Shown: positions 9,230-20,674 of the stretch, in pieces
Numbering within the stretch: position 1 is the first letter of the stretch
How the letters are laid out: every line of letters starts with the position of its first letter
Assembly (NCBI GenBank): GCA_010015745.1
Contig: ML978278.1
Span: forward strand, 26,241 to 90,240
DNA length: 64,000 nucleotides
Reading direction: 5' to 3'
Origin: Setomelanomma holmii
Lineage: Eukaryota > Ascomycota > Dothideomycetes > Pleosporales > Phaeosphaeriaceae
Made by a program: the position numbers and the translations under genes
The notes under the pieces: model-generated
Databases searched by the model: none
What the model saw: only the letters and a program-made list of their open reading frames with translations
Told to the model about the DNA's origin: nothing

Positions 9230-10444
9230 ATGCATTCCCTAAAGTTATTAAGATCTGCTCCAACCCTTCGTTGCTCTTGCTATACCACTTCGACACTGCG
9301 TATTTCTGCATCGCGTCTTGCTTCAAGATCATACGCAACTGAGAACAGCGATAGACTGAAAGGACCAGTAAAGACAGGACCATCCACCATGCAGGCCATC
9401 AAGAACACCATCGCTGAAAATGTGAGCAATACCATTTTTGGAATGGACACAGGAGCCCACAAACTCGCCCCAGAAGACCAACAATTCTCTCTCGAGCAAG
9501 TCCCAGATCTATCTGGCAAAGTCGCCCTCGTGACTGGTGGCAGCGAAGGCATCGGCTACGGCTGCACGCACACTCTTCTCTCCCACAACATCAGCAAGCT
9601 TTTCATTCTCTCTCTGGAAGAAAGCATCGCCGACGATGCCAAAACCGCCATCGCAAAGGAAATGGGCCAAGACAAAGCCGACCGTGTCGTCTGGGTCAAT
9701 TGTGACCTCTCCAACTGGGAACAAACCGGCAAAGTCGCTTTCGACATCGCCTCCCAAACCGACCGTCTAGACATCCTCATCAACAACGCCGCACGCGGCA
9801 TAATGACTTACCAGATCTCCAAAGACAGCGGGATCGATCTACACATGGCAACCAACCACTTCGGCCACGTCGTCCTAACATCTCATCTCCTGCCCCTTCT
9901 CAAATCCACAGCCGAGAAAGGCGGCAAAGTCCGCATCGTGCAACTCGGCTCCAACGCGCACGAAATGGCTCCAAAGGACACCAAATTCGAAAGCGTAGAT
10001 GAGTTGAACACAGACGTCGGACCAAACCCACAATACGGCCGTTCAAAACTCGCCGCCATCCTGTACGCCAGATACTTGGATCGCCATCTCCATGCTTCGC
10101 ATCCCAACATCCTCTCCAACGCAACGCACCCAGGTATCGTAGAAACGCGCCAATCAACACAGCACATACACGAAGCGTACCCTTTGCTGGGGTACGGGAT
10201 GAGTGTGGCCGCCGCGCCGTTCAAGAAGAGCCAATTTGAGGGCTGTGTGAGTACCATGTTTGCGGCGACGAGTACGACGGGCTCAGGGCAGTACATCTGC
10301 CCCCCTGCCATTATTGAACCAGGAAGCGGATTGGCCAATGACGAGCAGCTTGGGGAGAGGTTAATGGATCTGACGTGGAAGGTAGTGAAGGAGAAAACGA
10401 AGACGGCGAGTGCGGATAAGGGGTGTCCGTTCAAAGAGTATTGA
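9230..10444 (+). CDS. short-chain dehydrogenase/reductase, probably mitochondrial
   Basis: A 404-residue classical-type SDR, close in plan to fungal retinol-dehydrogenase-like oxidoreductases. The cofactor motif TGGSEGIG is at residues 102-109, NNAA (for the usual NNAG) at 185-188, the active-site Ser in LGSNAHE at 241, and Y269-GRS-K273 is the catalytic YxxxK. The first 35 residues are rich in Arg, Ser and Leu with no acidic residue (LRSAPTLRCSCYTTSTLRIS), as in a mitochondrial presequence. If the later Met54 (9389) is used instead, the protein would be cytosolic. It would oxidise or reduce a small alcohol/ketone with NAD(P)(H); the substrate is not predictable. It ends CPFKEY. Confidence 0.8.
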   Translation: MHSLKLLRSAPTLRCSCYTTSTLRISASRLASRSYATENSDRLKGPVKTGPSTMQAIKNTIAENVSNTIFGMDTGAHKLAPEDQQFSLEQVPDLSGKVALVTGGSEGIGYGCTHTLLSHNISKLFILSLEESIADDAKTAIAKEMGQDKADRVVWVNCDLSNWEQTGKVAFDIASQTDRLDILINNAARGIMTYQISKDSGIDLHMATNHFGHVVLTSHLLPLLKSTAEKGGKVRIVQLGSNAHEMAPKDTKFESVDELNTDVGPNPQYGRSKLAAILYARYLDRHLHASHPNILSNATHPGIVETRQSTQHIHEAYPLLGYGMSVAAAPFKKSQFEGCVSTMFAATSTTGSGQYICPPAIIEPGSGLANDEQLGERLMDLTWKVVKEKTKTASADKGCPFKEY

Positions 10445-10597
10445 GGTTAACCACCGAGCGATGCTGCATAGACAAACCTAGTGGATGAATGCCAGAATTT
10501 TCGAAGTGGATTGGGAAGATGGTACATGATGTTGTGATCGAAACGTGTAGTGATGCCAAAACCTTGACACGCGAAAGTCCTTATTGCTCAATATTCG

Positions 10598-10858
10598 CTA
10601 CCTAAGTATTGGTAGTTTCGCGGCAGGGTCCCGTATCCGTTGTTTACTGTGACACCATTCGTATTCGGTACATCCAGCTACCTCGACAGATCCCACGTCT
10701 TCAACCTGATCATGCTCCTGCTGGTGCTCATGTTCGTGCTTCCACCATATAATCGCAATCAGAACCAGGAAGATAGCGCAGAAACCCACTATGATGGCGA
10801 AGAACGGATCGATCGCTGAAGGTGTCGTGTGATGATGTTCGTGCTTGCTTGATAGCAT
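10598..10858 (-). CDS. tiny single-pass membrane protein flanked by His-rich stretches
   Basis: An 86-residue frame starting MLSSKHEHHH; an earlier in-frame Met at 10936 would add 26 residues. One strong membrane helix (FFAIIVGFCAIFLVLIAIIWW) is flanked on the N-side by KHEHHH and on the C-side by KHEHEHQQEHD. His/acid clusters on both sides of one helix suggest metal binding near the membrane, but that is only inference. The tail has two Cys (CTEYEWC). No family recognised. Confidence 0.45.
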   Translation of the reverse strand: MLSSKHEHHHTTPSAIDPFFAIIVGFCAIFLVLIAIIWWKHEHEHQQEHDQVEDVGSVEVAGCTEYEWCHSKQRIRDPAAKLPILR

Positions 10859-11186
10859 GATTTGTGTTGACGGCTGGTTAGCAGAAGAGCATGCTTTTAT
10901 ACTTCGGCGCGCCGTGAGAATTGAGACATGTCTCACCCTTCACACAACACGATGCTCTTTAGAAGATATAGCATGAAATTCAAGTGATTCGTGAAACAAT
11001 ACGTCGTATCTTCTCGTGGTATCGCGCATGCGCCTTCAATATCAATCACAACGCCTAAGGAGGAAGCTCGAGCGAGCCTGATGGTGGCCTGTTCATCCAA
11101 TAACCATATTTGCCGTTCTGAATCCAAATGCGCCGAACACCACCATAAACAATCAAAAGCTCTTTTGAACTAGCGCGCATTGACTC

Positions 11187-14008
11187 CTACGCAATGCCCT
11201 CCATTCCCATAGGTGCTTGGAAGCCACTCAAGCCTTCTCCTGCGCTCGTCAATCGCGCGCATAGACTCAAAAAGACGACTGTTTCCGTCGCGGCGAGGTA
11301 GTTCAGCGTGTCCAGCAGGATCTTAAGATGCCGGGTGAAGTTCTCTTCGTACTTTGCGAGCATGTCGAACATCTTGTCGACGCGTTGCGGGTCGTATACG
11401 AATTGTGTCGTGGAGCGGTGTGATGTTGCTGTGGCCAAGGCAACGTTGGGCTTTGTCTTAGAAGAGGCGGGAGGAGCAATAGCGGCATTGACCTGGGCAA
11501 CGAGGTCGGGATCGCCGGTGATGAGGTATCGCGAGAGTGAGTATGTAAAGGATGCAAACATGCTGCACGTGGACATAATCTTGTTGTTGATCTGGAGATG
11601 ATTAGCGTGAGACAACAGCATGAGCTTGGCGAGAGACTTACGCGCAAAAGCTTACTGTTAGTAAGCATGCACTCCTTCAAGCATGTCGCAAGAAAGTCAA
11701 CGTGATCCTGCATAAGCTCGTCCACTGTCCTCTTCACCTGTGGTCGTTCGCTCTCGGGTCCTGCAGACTTAAATTTGCCTTTCCCTTCGCCCTTCTTCTC
11801 CTCATTGAGGCGCGACATTAGGGACGTCCAATTCGGCTCGATCACTTCCGCGGTGCAGTAGTAGGTGAGTTGCTGGACAAAGACCAGCATGCGTGCACGT
11901 AGTGTCCAAGCTTTCCGCTTCCAAAGCTCAATCCGTGGGTTTCGTGATCGATGTTTCCAGGCCGCGTTCTTCCCTTGCTCGCCCCAGCATTTCGCGAGAT
12001 CAGTCTCCAGGTGCTTCAAGCTGAGCAAATATCGAAACAGGAGCTGATATCGTGTGAGTGTTACTCTGCTGACGACAAGAGAAAGCGGGAATGGCATGGC
12101 ATAGTCGAATTGCAGAGCCTGAAACCCTGTAATATTGGAGTCGTCCGTGATCGGCGCCGTGTTTGCTGGTGTGTAATTTGATATTGATGCAGTAGCAGCA
12201 TCTTGGTCGAGACCTTGCACGTTGACGATTTTCATCAGCCAGTTTGTGAGGCCAGTATCGTTCATTTGCACTTTGATGTCCTCCTTGTATGGATCTTCTA
12301 CCGCCACTGAACCAGCATGGCGGGTGGCGAGATCGAGGAGGGACTGAAGTTTACCGACATTGACGGCCTTTGCGGGCTTCTTGAGTTCCAGCTCGCCCAT
12401 TTCGAGAAAGTAGGTGAAGAAATCGGATCGATCGAGGAAGAAGTAATGCTTGAGTGACCGTAAACGTGCCGGGAGTTGATGTGTTGTGAGGAGTAGATTG
12501 AGAAGTGATGAGTTGGCGTAGGCGTATGATGAGCTGACGTTATCGAGGAAGCGTGGGTCGTCGAAGCTTGTTGGCGCATCCTGCACGATCTTGCTAACAT
12601 CAACGCCTCCACATTCGCGGACCACGTTGAGGTACTTTCCGGCAAGCAGCACTTTATCCTTGACCGCCTCGAGTTGTGGAGGTACCAGTGCATCGCGCAT
12701 AGTGTAGCGTTTCTCCCAATACTCGTCGGTATAATCCTGATCGAGTCGTTCTCGCTTTATACTCTTCTGCTCCTTAATCAGAAATTCTGAATGTGGATCC
12801 TTGATGCCACCGTGGTGCAACCATTCATTCAGCATAGCCATATACGGTCTGCTTGCTTCGCGCAACAGTGTTGTGAGAAGCGTTCGTGCTGCCGGATCTC
12901 CAGACATGGATGACAATCGTCTTGTGATCAAGCCAAGAACACTGCCGCCTTTGCAAAGTTTCTTTGTGGCATTGCCACCTTCGCGCAATGACTCCAAGAT
13001 GTTCTCAAAGTCGTTGCTATCGTCATCCGCAGAATCCTCATCCTTCTCGTCTTCGAGTATGTCATTCGCCTTGAGCAGTTCGATGCCAGTGGTGTAGAGC
13101 TGGAATAGCATGTGGCTCGTCTGCTTGGTGTGCAAATTCAGAACATGAAGGGTGAAGGCCTCGTTGGTGAGGAGCTGATGTTCTAGCTGTGCGATGAGTG
13201 TGAGGTAGTCTTTCATGAGCCGCCGTATCGCTGCGCAGAGAGCATGATTGACTGCGCCATACTCCTCCCTGCTGAGCACCTCTATGCATGCATCTACCGC
13301 AATATAATGCGTCGCCATTTTCAGCATCGACTTTGTCAGGTCTCGCAGACTTGGATCTAAGCCTGGCAGTACCCGGAATTGAGGTCCAACAAGTCGCTCT
13401 TTCTCCAGATGTGGATCGTACGTGTCGCTGAAACGGATGTACTGTCCCTCATATCCCATGAACACAAACAGCAAGTCTTCGAGGATGGCCCTCTCCTGTG
13501 CGTCTAAGGATAGTTGTGCGAGCGGCGTAGGTTGCAGTGCGATTGGGGCCGTGGAAGCAAGAGGAGGTATCGAGATGCGCGTTGCGAGAGGCGCGGTCGT
13601 ATGCGGTATGAGTGATGCTTCAGGTTCCCATGGTGCCTGAATCTCCTCTGGCGATGACTTGGCGGAGTGTGTGCTTCGAGACGGCCTCTCCACCTCTCTT
13701 GACTGTTTCTCTGCGCGACTGCGTGCGTTGACTCGGCTCTCACTCGAGTGCTTCAGTGGGCTTCTTGTGCGCCGGATCTCTGTTTCCCTCTCGCGCACTT
13801 CCCGCTTCTCTATGCGCCGTTCTCCTGTTCCCATCACGTGCGATTGTTTCCTGGTATGCGTTGTGGTGGTCGACCCGCGCCGTTCGTTCTCCTCGCCCGT
13901 CGCAGCAGAAGCGACGCGGGGTCGCGCCGTGGATGTGTAGCTTGCATTGGTAGAGCGGCGCTCAGCGGTAGTCAAGGGTTTCATGCCTGGAGGATTGCGG
14001 CTGGACAT
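11187..14008 (-). CDS. gamma-tubulin complex component 2 (GCP2/Spc97/Alp4 family)
   Basis: A 923-residue protein from two exons. A 50-bp intron (11592-11641, GTAAGT to CAG) joins NSKLLR to INNKIM. The N-terminal 200 residues are basic and disordered. The GRIP1 region starts near ILEDLLFVFMGYEGQYIRF. The GRIP2 region includes LRSLKHYFFLDRSDFFTYF, LTNWLMKIVNVQ and LTRYQLLFRYLLSLKHLE. CLKECMLTNSKLLR marks the helix block next to the gamma-tubulin contact. The wording fits GCP2 rather than GCP3. In the cell it forms the gamma-tubulin small complex that nucleates microtubules at spindle pole bodies. I chose the Met of MSSRNPPGMKP at 14008; an earlier in-frame Met at 14176 would add 56 unconserved-looking residues. 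Confidence 0.88.
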
Positions 14009-14297
14009 GATCGCGGGGAAGGCGCTCCATAGAAGTCGGCCGTGGAGAGCTGCAGTGTTTGTTGTCGTCGCATCCGTCTTTGGGCTGCAGGTGAATGTTG
14101 ACGGTCCCACTTTCCGCCAAACGCGTCGCCAGGGTCGCGCTAAGCGAACTCCACCACAACTCTCATCTGACATCACTTCGTCTATTTTCCATTCGCATTG
14201 AAACCTCTCACTACACGTCTATGGTCACGCGATGGCTTTTTCTGAGACGCTTTGAACACACTCTCCGTTCTGAAGAAGACGTTGCAGACTGGAGTGG

Positions 14298-15047
14298 TCA
14301 GTCCCCACCACCAAAGCGCCTGAAATCACCTCGAAGCCTCACGATGAGACTGTTCATACTCTTTCTCCGCCTCGTAGCAACGCTCATCTCGACGACTGTC
14401 ACTATGCTCAAAATGTACTCATCCCAATCGTGCACCATCCCAGCCAAGACACCATCGACGTTATGCAAAGGGATAACTACTTCCTCATATGGATTGGCTT
14501 CCTTCAGTTGCGTATCTGCGTAGTGCATGGCCTCTTTCTTCGAACAGAATGTTGACACCCAGTCATCAGGGAGCAATCGAAGACCTTCAGGGTCCAAGCG
14601 CCGCCTGATCATGTCCTCGATGGATCCATCGACTTTGATACAGAACCCATGGTCGTCGTCCCTCCAGAAGTCAGTAAATTGCATCCGGTACAACTCCGGA
14701 GTGCCGTCACCATTGCATTCGCGAATAGCGTTAGCGACTTTAAGGTTCTTTTCCAACTTCACATAGACTGTGAACAAGCGCTCTCCGTCGGCCCTGTTCG
14801 CTTGCAAGAGGTGAAGTTGCTCTAGAGACGGAGTCATGGCATTATCGACCAAGTTGTGTGAAATCAGATGCTGTGGATCCGCGTCGCACATCTCGTATAG
14901 TCTTTGACGAAGAAGATTTTGGTCATATGTCGAATTCGTGTATGGGCCAAATGTACTGATAACGGTAACAGTCTCGAAGGCGACATGGATAGGTTTCTTG
15001 TAGACCATGTCGATCCAGACAAGAGTATTGTCGGGTAAGCCCGTCAT
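14298..15047 (-). CDS. conserved hypothetical protein (intact member of a divergent pair)
   Basis: A 249-residue soluble protein of unknown function. Visible features are NTLVWIDMVYKKP, a GPYTNSTYDQNLLRQRLYEMC stretch, LFTVYVKLEKNLKVA and SIEDMIRRRLDPEGLRLLP. A decayed homologue lies head to head at 15604-16262 and shares GPY-N-S-DQ-LR-RL, LVD, LFTVYV, GS-DM--R---P-GLRL in the same order. So this is a real coding gene with at least one duplicate. No signal peptide or membrane segment. No known family recognised. Confidence 0.6.
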   Translation of the reverse strand: MTGLPDNTLVWIDMVYKKPIHVAFETVTVISTFGPYTNSTYDQNLLRQRLYEMCDADPQHLISHNLVDNAMTPSLEQLHLLQANRADGERLFTVYVKLEKNLKVANAIRECNGDGTPELYRMQFTDFWRDDDHGFCIKVDGSIEDMIRRRLDPEGLRLLPDDWVSTFCSKKEAMHYADTQLKEANPYEEVVIPLHNVDGVLAGMVHDWDEYILSIVTVVEMSVATRRRKSMNSLIVRLRGDFRRFGGGD

Positions 15048-15336
15048 CCTAGAACGTCGCGGTTGATTCTATACCAGACCCATTGGCCACCGCAACTGTC
15101 TTTTCACATAACAGATCTGCTTGCCTGCTTGATATACTACAATCCGCAACATGATCATCTGATCGTACCAGGTACGAACAGATCGCTTGACGGAGTGTAT
15201 GCCAGAGAATGTCGGACGTCTGTAATATTGCTTCAGTGACAATAAAATGGGCCGGAGCGAGACGCTGTATGATTGTTTTTAAGCCTTTCTTGCTTTAAAG
15301 CGAAATGTTCCGAGACCAAGGCTACCTGAATACCAC

Positions 15337-15495
15337 AGTCCGCAACAAGCAAGTCAATCCGTTCACCTTCAGAGACCCACTTACCTATCTAGGTAGGAGT
15401 TAAGCCTCTATAGGCAACTACTAGGCTCAAATAGGTAATCAATCAGGTCAAGCCAGACCTTCTGAGTCCCACTTGATTGCTTGTTGCGGAGTCTA
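15337..15495. repeat. short inverted-repeat element (MITE-like) or hairpin remnant
   Basis: AGTCCGCAACAAGCAAG at 15337-15353 is matched in reverse complement by TTGCTTGTTGCGGAGT at 15478-15493. The 120 bp between are AT-richer and contain two related pieces (CAGAGACCCACTTA and TGAGTCCCACTTGA). It sits between the intact gene and its decayed paralogue, so it may be what is left of the event that produced the pair. Confidence 0.4.
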
Positions 15496-15603
15496 CTGAT
15501 TACACCGTGTGCGTACAAGCGACGCTTGACTCCAGCAAACGAAGCCATATATATGACACGTCAAGGATTTTCACACTCCAAGCTATCCCATCTTCGTCGA
15601 GAC

Positions 15604-16262
15604 ATGTGCAGCCTCCGCCCCGACGCCCTCATCTACCTCGAAATCCCGCACCGCCACACCGGCGGCATACGCATATACGGGCCATACTTGAACAGCCCCA
15701 GTGACCAAAGTTTTCTCCGCGCTCGGTTGATGGCACTATGCTACGCCAACCCTGTGCACTAGGTACCGCACAGTCTTGTCGACGATACGCTGGATGCGCA
15801 ACTGTATGGCTTAGACGGGCTGGAAGTAATTTCCACGCGAAACATCCATTTATTCACGGTGTATGTATGGGAAGAGAATAAATACAAAATCGCAGACCAC
15901 GTGCGTGCACTGCGTGGTCATGTGGAGCTGAGACTCTTTATAGGGTATGCTAGGATCGTGTATCCGGATCACGATATTGAAGTGTCCGGATCATTGCGCG
16001 ATATGGTGCAGCGGCTTGTGACGCCTGATGGGCTGAGGTTGAGAGTTATTGAAGGGATTGAGACGTTTTTTGGCTAGAGATGATGCTGGATGAGGATAAA
16101 GCTGCTGAGCATGGGGTGCTTGAATTGGAGGAGATTGCTGGCATGGTGGTGTGCGCAGTGATTTCGGTAGATTATTCCCTCTTGGGGTTGATTGTTGTCA
16201 GGGAGGTGTTGATGAGCGAGCAACAGAAAGGACTTGCTTTGGAGGTTCTATCGTCACTTTGA
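15604..16262 (+). pseudogene. decayed paralogue of the 14298-15047 gene
   Basis: The translation follows the neighbour's protein through DALIYLEIPHRHTGG, GPYLNSPSDQSFLRARL, SLVDDTL, LFTVYVWEENKYKIADHV and SLRDMVQRLVTPDGLRL. An in-frame TAG at 15760-15762 falls in a block the intact copy reads through. A second stop after ETFFG (16075-16077) is followed by a frame change into ELEEIAGMVVCAVISVDYSLLGL, which matches the intact C-terminus. The middle acidic WRDDDHGF segment is missing. The gene is therefore dead unless unusually spliced. Confidence 0.65.
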
Positions 16263-16535
16263 TGTTGAAGCATCAATTCAACCTGTTCACATCACTTGTG
16301 ACTAGTACTTAGAAGAGAGCCACCAAAGCCCCATTTGGGTCAGTATTGCGCACGTGCAAGAGGAACTGCATGCGACGGCTGTGTGCTGTTGAAAGCTTGC
16401 TTGATCTGAAGTAACAACCAGAACATGCAATTGCAGTGCTGAACAAACCCATTCTAATATTGTAGGGTATACCCAAACCCCTCGGGCTTGATACCAACGC
16501 CAAACCAGTAAACGCCACCAATGCATTTCCCCTTC

Positions 16536-18920
16536 TCAAACATCATACCTTCCCCTCCCCTGCCCAATGACTTCATTGCCGAACAATCGTCCAGCATCGA
16601 CACAATACCTCGCCTCGCCATCGCCGTCTCGCCCGACTTCACTGCCCCAACATACCAGCACTGCATCCAGAATACCGCCAAGCACGCCTTCCATTGCACC
16701 TAGTGCGCCCCAGCCAATAGCCGCGCTGATCAGACCGACGACGTATGCATATAGACTGCCTTTGTATGGAACGGTGCCGTTGCCGATTTGCAGCATCCTC
16801 GCGGTCGAGACCCAGCCACCAAAGCCAAGAGATAGTGTGATGACCCAGCGAATTGCGTGGAGTAGCAGCTTGGCGAGGCGGTAGGACTGTATCGAAGGTC
16901 TGCCGTTATTCTTGAAGTCGCGTGGGCCGAGAGTCGTTGTCGGAGACGTGGTCGAGATAAAACTTAGCTGCGACAAGCCTCTTGCGGCTTGGTTCAGTGG
17001 CACACCGTGAATCGACGCAAATGTGAGTGTGAGCGGATTGGTCATGGCAGCAATAGGCGTGGGCACCATTGAGTATGCACACATGCTGATCATGCCGGCG
17101 ATGCGTCGTGGAAGGACGATGAGTGGTAGCCGCACCAATAGCGAGATCAGTGTCGACATGCAAATCGTGCCAGCCATGGTGTAAGTAGCATGGCTGAGCG
17201 AAGCTTGAACGACGGTCCACGCAGGCGGCGTCGGTACACTATTGCGGTGGAAGTACCATTGAGACACAGTGGCTGCGGTAGTTGCGCGCTGTACGCCAGC
17301 GATCACTGCCAGTGTCCAGAAGTAGTCCAAGAAGAAGGCAATACCCAGCCACCACGTGCTCGCATCGATGATCCAGCGCGACTTGTTGCCGACGAAATGA
17401 CCGCCAAGGAACAATCGCGTGAACATCAAAATCCAGATCCAAGACCACAGGATGACCGCAGCCAATGTAGCAATGCCAACCACCAAGAGCGGAAATTGGG
17501 CGCGCAGGATCTCCCCAGAGAACTCGAGCATGCCGGCAGCCTTGTCCAGGGAATGTCGCCCTTTCCATGCTGTATAAACCCAGAAGACGGCGAAAGCTAG
17601 TGGGCCAAATGAGAGCCATCGCATGAATCGATCTTGCACGCTATCCCCGCGCCATGAGCCCTTGAAGCTGGATATAAACGGGTAGAGGAAGAAGGAAATT
17701 GAGATGACGGGCACTGCGACTAAAATGAGCATGACCAAACGTCGCGCGAAAGACCGCAATAACGACAGCCACAGAAGCCCAACGACTATCGAGACTAGCG
17801 AATAGACTCCAATGAGATGGAATGACGAGCGCAGCACCGTGTAGATGGTGTCTCCAATCGGATTCTTTCTGCTTGGTGGCGATTCTTGCAGCAGCGAGAT
17901 AAAGAAGACGCCGATGATGGCGCATTGAATGATGACAAACAGCTCTGCCCAGAAGAAATTGTGCCTTGGTGGGGACGTTGGGTTTTCAGGTACGACATCC
18001 GGCACGGTCTGGCGATCCGGACTTATGGGCCGTGGGTGCTCCATATATGTATCCTCGTCCGTCTCTTGTGGTATGGGAAGTGTGGTTCTCAGAGGACTGC
18101 GGCCGCGCTTGCCTCTTGGTGCGTTGCGAAGTTGCTGGTAAGATGGTGGGGGCTCGTCCTTGTGGCCCAGAAGTTCGTCCCTCTCAAGGGCTTCTACACT
18201 GTTCCTATCAGTCGATTCGAGCTCCACATCCACCAGTCGTCCCTTCCCTCTGCTGCTTGGGTCTGTCGACTCGGATAACGGAACACTGGAGTCCCGCTCT
18301 TCCTCTTCAGTACTTGTGACGGTGGCAGATCTCCCACGTGCGGGCTTATCGCCCTTCCACGAGCTCTTGATTCCTCTCCCTAGCCCGTATCCAGGAATTT
18401 CGTTCTCGTCCCTCTCTGCTTCTATAGTGTGATCTGACCTGTGTATCCCGTCGTCATCCACTTCAGACGATTCCGAGAGGTTGCTTGCGCCAAATTGCCG
18501 CCGCGACCGCTGAAGGGCGTAGTGGTCGGCCATCTCCCGGTCGTGCTCTCCGTGATCGTCCTCTTCCCGGAAGTCGTCTGTGGCTGAGTAGAACAACGGC
18601 GCGGGCGCGTTCGAGGTCCGCGATGCGAAGGCGAAGCGCGACATGGCTTGCGAGTTGTATGGATTCGGCATATTGCGACGCTGAAGGTATGCTTGGGCTG
18701 CGCGCGACGACGGTCGCTGTCTGTCCGAGGGGTTGCGGTTGAAGGGTGATTCGGGCTGCCCACCCAGCGACAGCCGCGACTGAGACTGGGAGAGGAACTT
18801 TGAGGCATCTGGCAGCACGCATATCAGTCACGCGAGTCCTACGATCAGCTAAGACAGCAGGCGGTGCGGCTGTCACATGTACCCGATAAGGGCAATCAGA
18901 GGCTTACATTCAGAAAACAT
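16536..18920 (-). CDS. choline transporter-like protein, SLC44/Pns1 family
   Basis: A 761-residue multi-pass membrane protein from two exons. The first exon is only 13 nt (18908-18920, ATG to 18908). A 99-bp intron (18809-18907) splits a Tyr codon and yields the start MFSEYASKFLSQSQSRLS, so the Met later in the frame at 18818 is not the start. Residues up to about 285 are acidic, Ser/Pro-rich and disordered. Then about ten membrane segments follow, from FFWAELFVIIQCAIIGVFFISLL to the C-terminal GSLYAYVVGLISAAIGWGALG. The family includes S. cerevisiae Pns1 and S. pombe Ctl1; substrate in fungi is uncertain (choline transport is disputed). It ends in a short cytosolic tail. The gene is divergent from the Rab gene at 19836. 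Confidence 0.85.
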
Positions 18921-19835
18921 GGCGGGCGATGAAAGAGGTGGGCTGCCCGTCTGCCGATGCAGCTTCCCGCGGCCGCCTGGGCGTCTTTATTGTGGGTGCA
19001 GCCTTGGAGTGAGGTTGCTGGGTCAGCAGATGTGAGGCGGCCGATCAAGGTACCAGAGGCAACGATGGATGACGCAGCTTCCGAGGCATGCAGCTGATAG
19101 TGGAGTGCGGCGCGTGAAGCAGCCTGTAGATGGTAGATATGATATGTATCTGAAGGTAGGAATAGTTTAGGATACGCTATAGGTAGAATAGGTGGTGAAG
19201 TGTTACGTTACTGGCAAGCGCGTTGTCGCTGTCCGTCATACTCGCGCCTGAGCTACCTAATCGATAGGCCGCACATTAGCTCCGCTTCCAGCGCGAGGCA
19301 GGGATCACATGGCCTCCGCATTCTTCGCCATCACGCTTCACCATGGCTTTAATATCGGGCCTAAAGAGCGGTCTGAATCACGAGTGAGTTGCATAGGGTT
19401 GCACAACAGTGACCTTTTTGCAAGACAGACATTGCTCCTGGTAGTATTTATGACCTTGATACACATATTTGCATGATGCTGTGCTGTGCTTGTGGCGTGA
19501 AGGACTACCTAATTCTTCGCATCTTGCCCGAATCTAAGGTAAAAGACGTTAAGAAACGGCCCAGGTCTGCCCGTTATGCTATTCCATGCAGGTGTGCCAC
19601 GCTGAAGTACAGCCGCTATGACCGCATTGTGTCAAGCCGCATCACGTCGCTCCCAGCTTCAACAACCGTCTTGCTCTTCTGCTTGCCTCGCAGCGAAACC
19701 TTCACCCTCGACACACGCCTTCCACCACTGCCCTCACCGCATTCTCGCCCACTCCAGCCCGGTCTCTTTCTCCGCCTCTTCCACGTCACTTCCGACACAC
19801 TCGACTGAAGATCGCTTCCGGCGCGATAGCCGCAA
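18921..19835. other. divergent intergenic region of SLC44 and Rab genes
   Basis: A 0.9-kb spacer. The CT-rich stretch (19700-19800) just before the Rab start resembles a fungal pyrimidine-rich core promoter. No other gene is supported; short frames here have no recognisable family features. Confidence 0.4.
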
Positions 19836-20674
19836 ATGTCACAGCCATGGGACTACATAGCGAAGATTGTCTCTCTGGGAGATTCCGGTTGCGGTAAATC
19901 AAGTGTGAGACTCGCACTTTTTCTGCACTTCAACTTGTATCTGACTCCGCTTAGTTGACCGTTCGCCTCTGTGAGGGCCGCTTCTCTCCACACCACGATG
20001 TCACCATCGGCGTCGAGTTCGGGTCGCGTATCGTGCCTGTTGGACCGCCTGCTTCGCTCGCCCTCAACATCAACAACCCCTCGAAATCTGCATCACAGGC
20101 ACCGGCGCCGACCTCGCATTCGAAACAACAACCACAGAAGCACATGAAGCTCTCATTGTGGGACACGGCAGGGCAAGAGACGTATAAGAGTATCACACGA
20201 AGCTACTTCCGTGGCGCATCGGGAGCACTACTTGTGTTCGACATCTCGCGGAAGAACACATTCCTCAGCGCAACAAGCTGGCTGCACGACCTGCGGCAAA
20301 TCGCAGAGGACGGCATCGTGGTAGTGCTCGTGGGCAACAAAAGTGATCTCGCATCATCATCGACTGTCTCCGAGTCTGAAGCGGCGAACAAGCGACAAGT
20401 AACGAAAGAAGTGGCAGAGGAGTGGTGCAAAGCAAATGGCGTCATGGAGTACGTCGAGACTTCCGCCAAGAATGGCGAGGGTGTCGAGAGAGCATTTTTG
20501 GAAGTCGCAGAGAGGATATATCAGAACATTGAGGCTGGCAAATATGATCTGAATGACCGGAGAAGTGGCGTAAAAGGGCCCGGAGCAGGAGGAGGTAATA
20601 GAGCTGGGGTGAACTTGGGCATGAACGATGCCGCAAAGAAGGGGAAGCAGCAAGGGTGGGGAACTTGTTGTTAA
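19836..20674 (+). CDS. Rab GTPase, Rab4/Ypt4-like, with an interswitch insertion
   Basis: A 262-residue small GTPase from two exons. Exon 1 (19836-19904) gives MSQPWDYIAKIVSLGDSGCG and the P-loop GDSGCGKSS; a 50-bp intron (19905-19954) follows. G2 Thr is in DVTIGVEF, G3 is WDTAGQET, G4 NKSD, G5 ETSAKNG, and the protein ends GTCC for double geranylgeranylation. SYFRGASGALLVFDISRKNTF resembles Rab2/Rab4. It should act in membrane traffic (Rab4-type recycling, by family). Odd point: about 32 Pro/Ala/Ser/Gln-rich residues are inserted between beta-2 (SRIVPV) and beta-3 (KLSLWD), where Rabs normally have a short loop. The insertion reads in frame inside the exon and is not a retained intron by any obvious splice signal. 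Confidence 0.88.
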
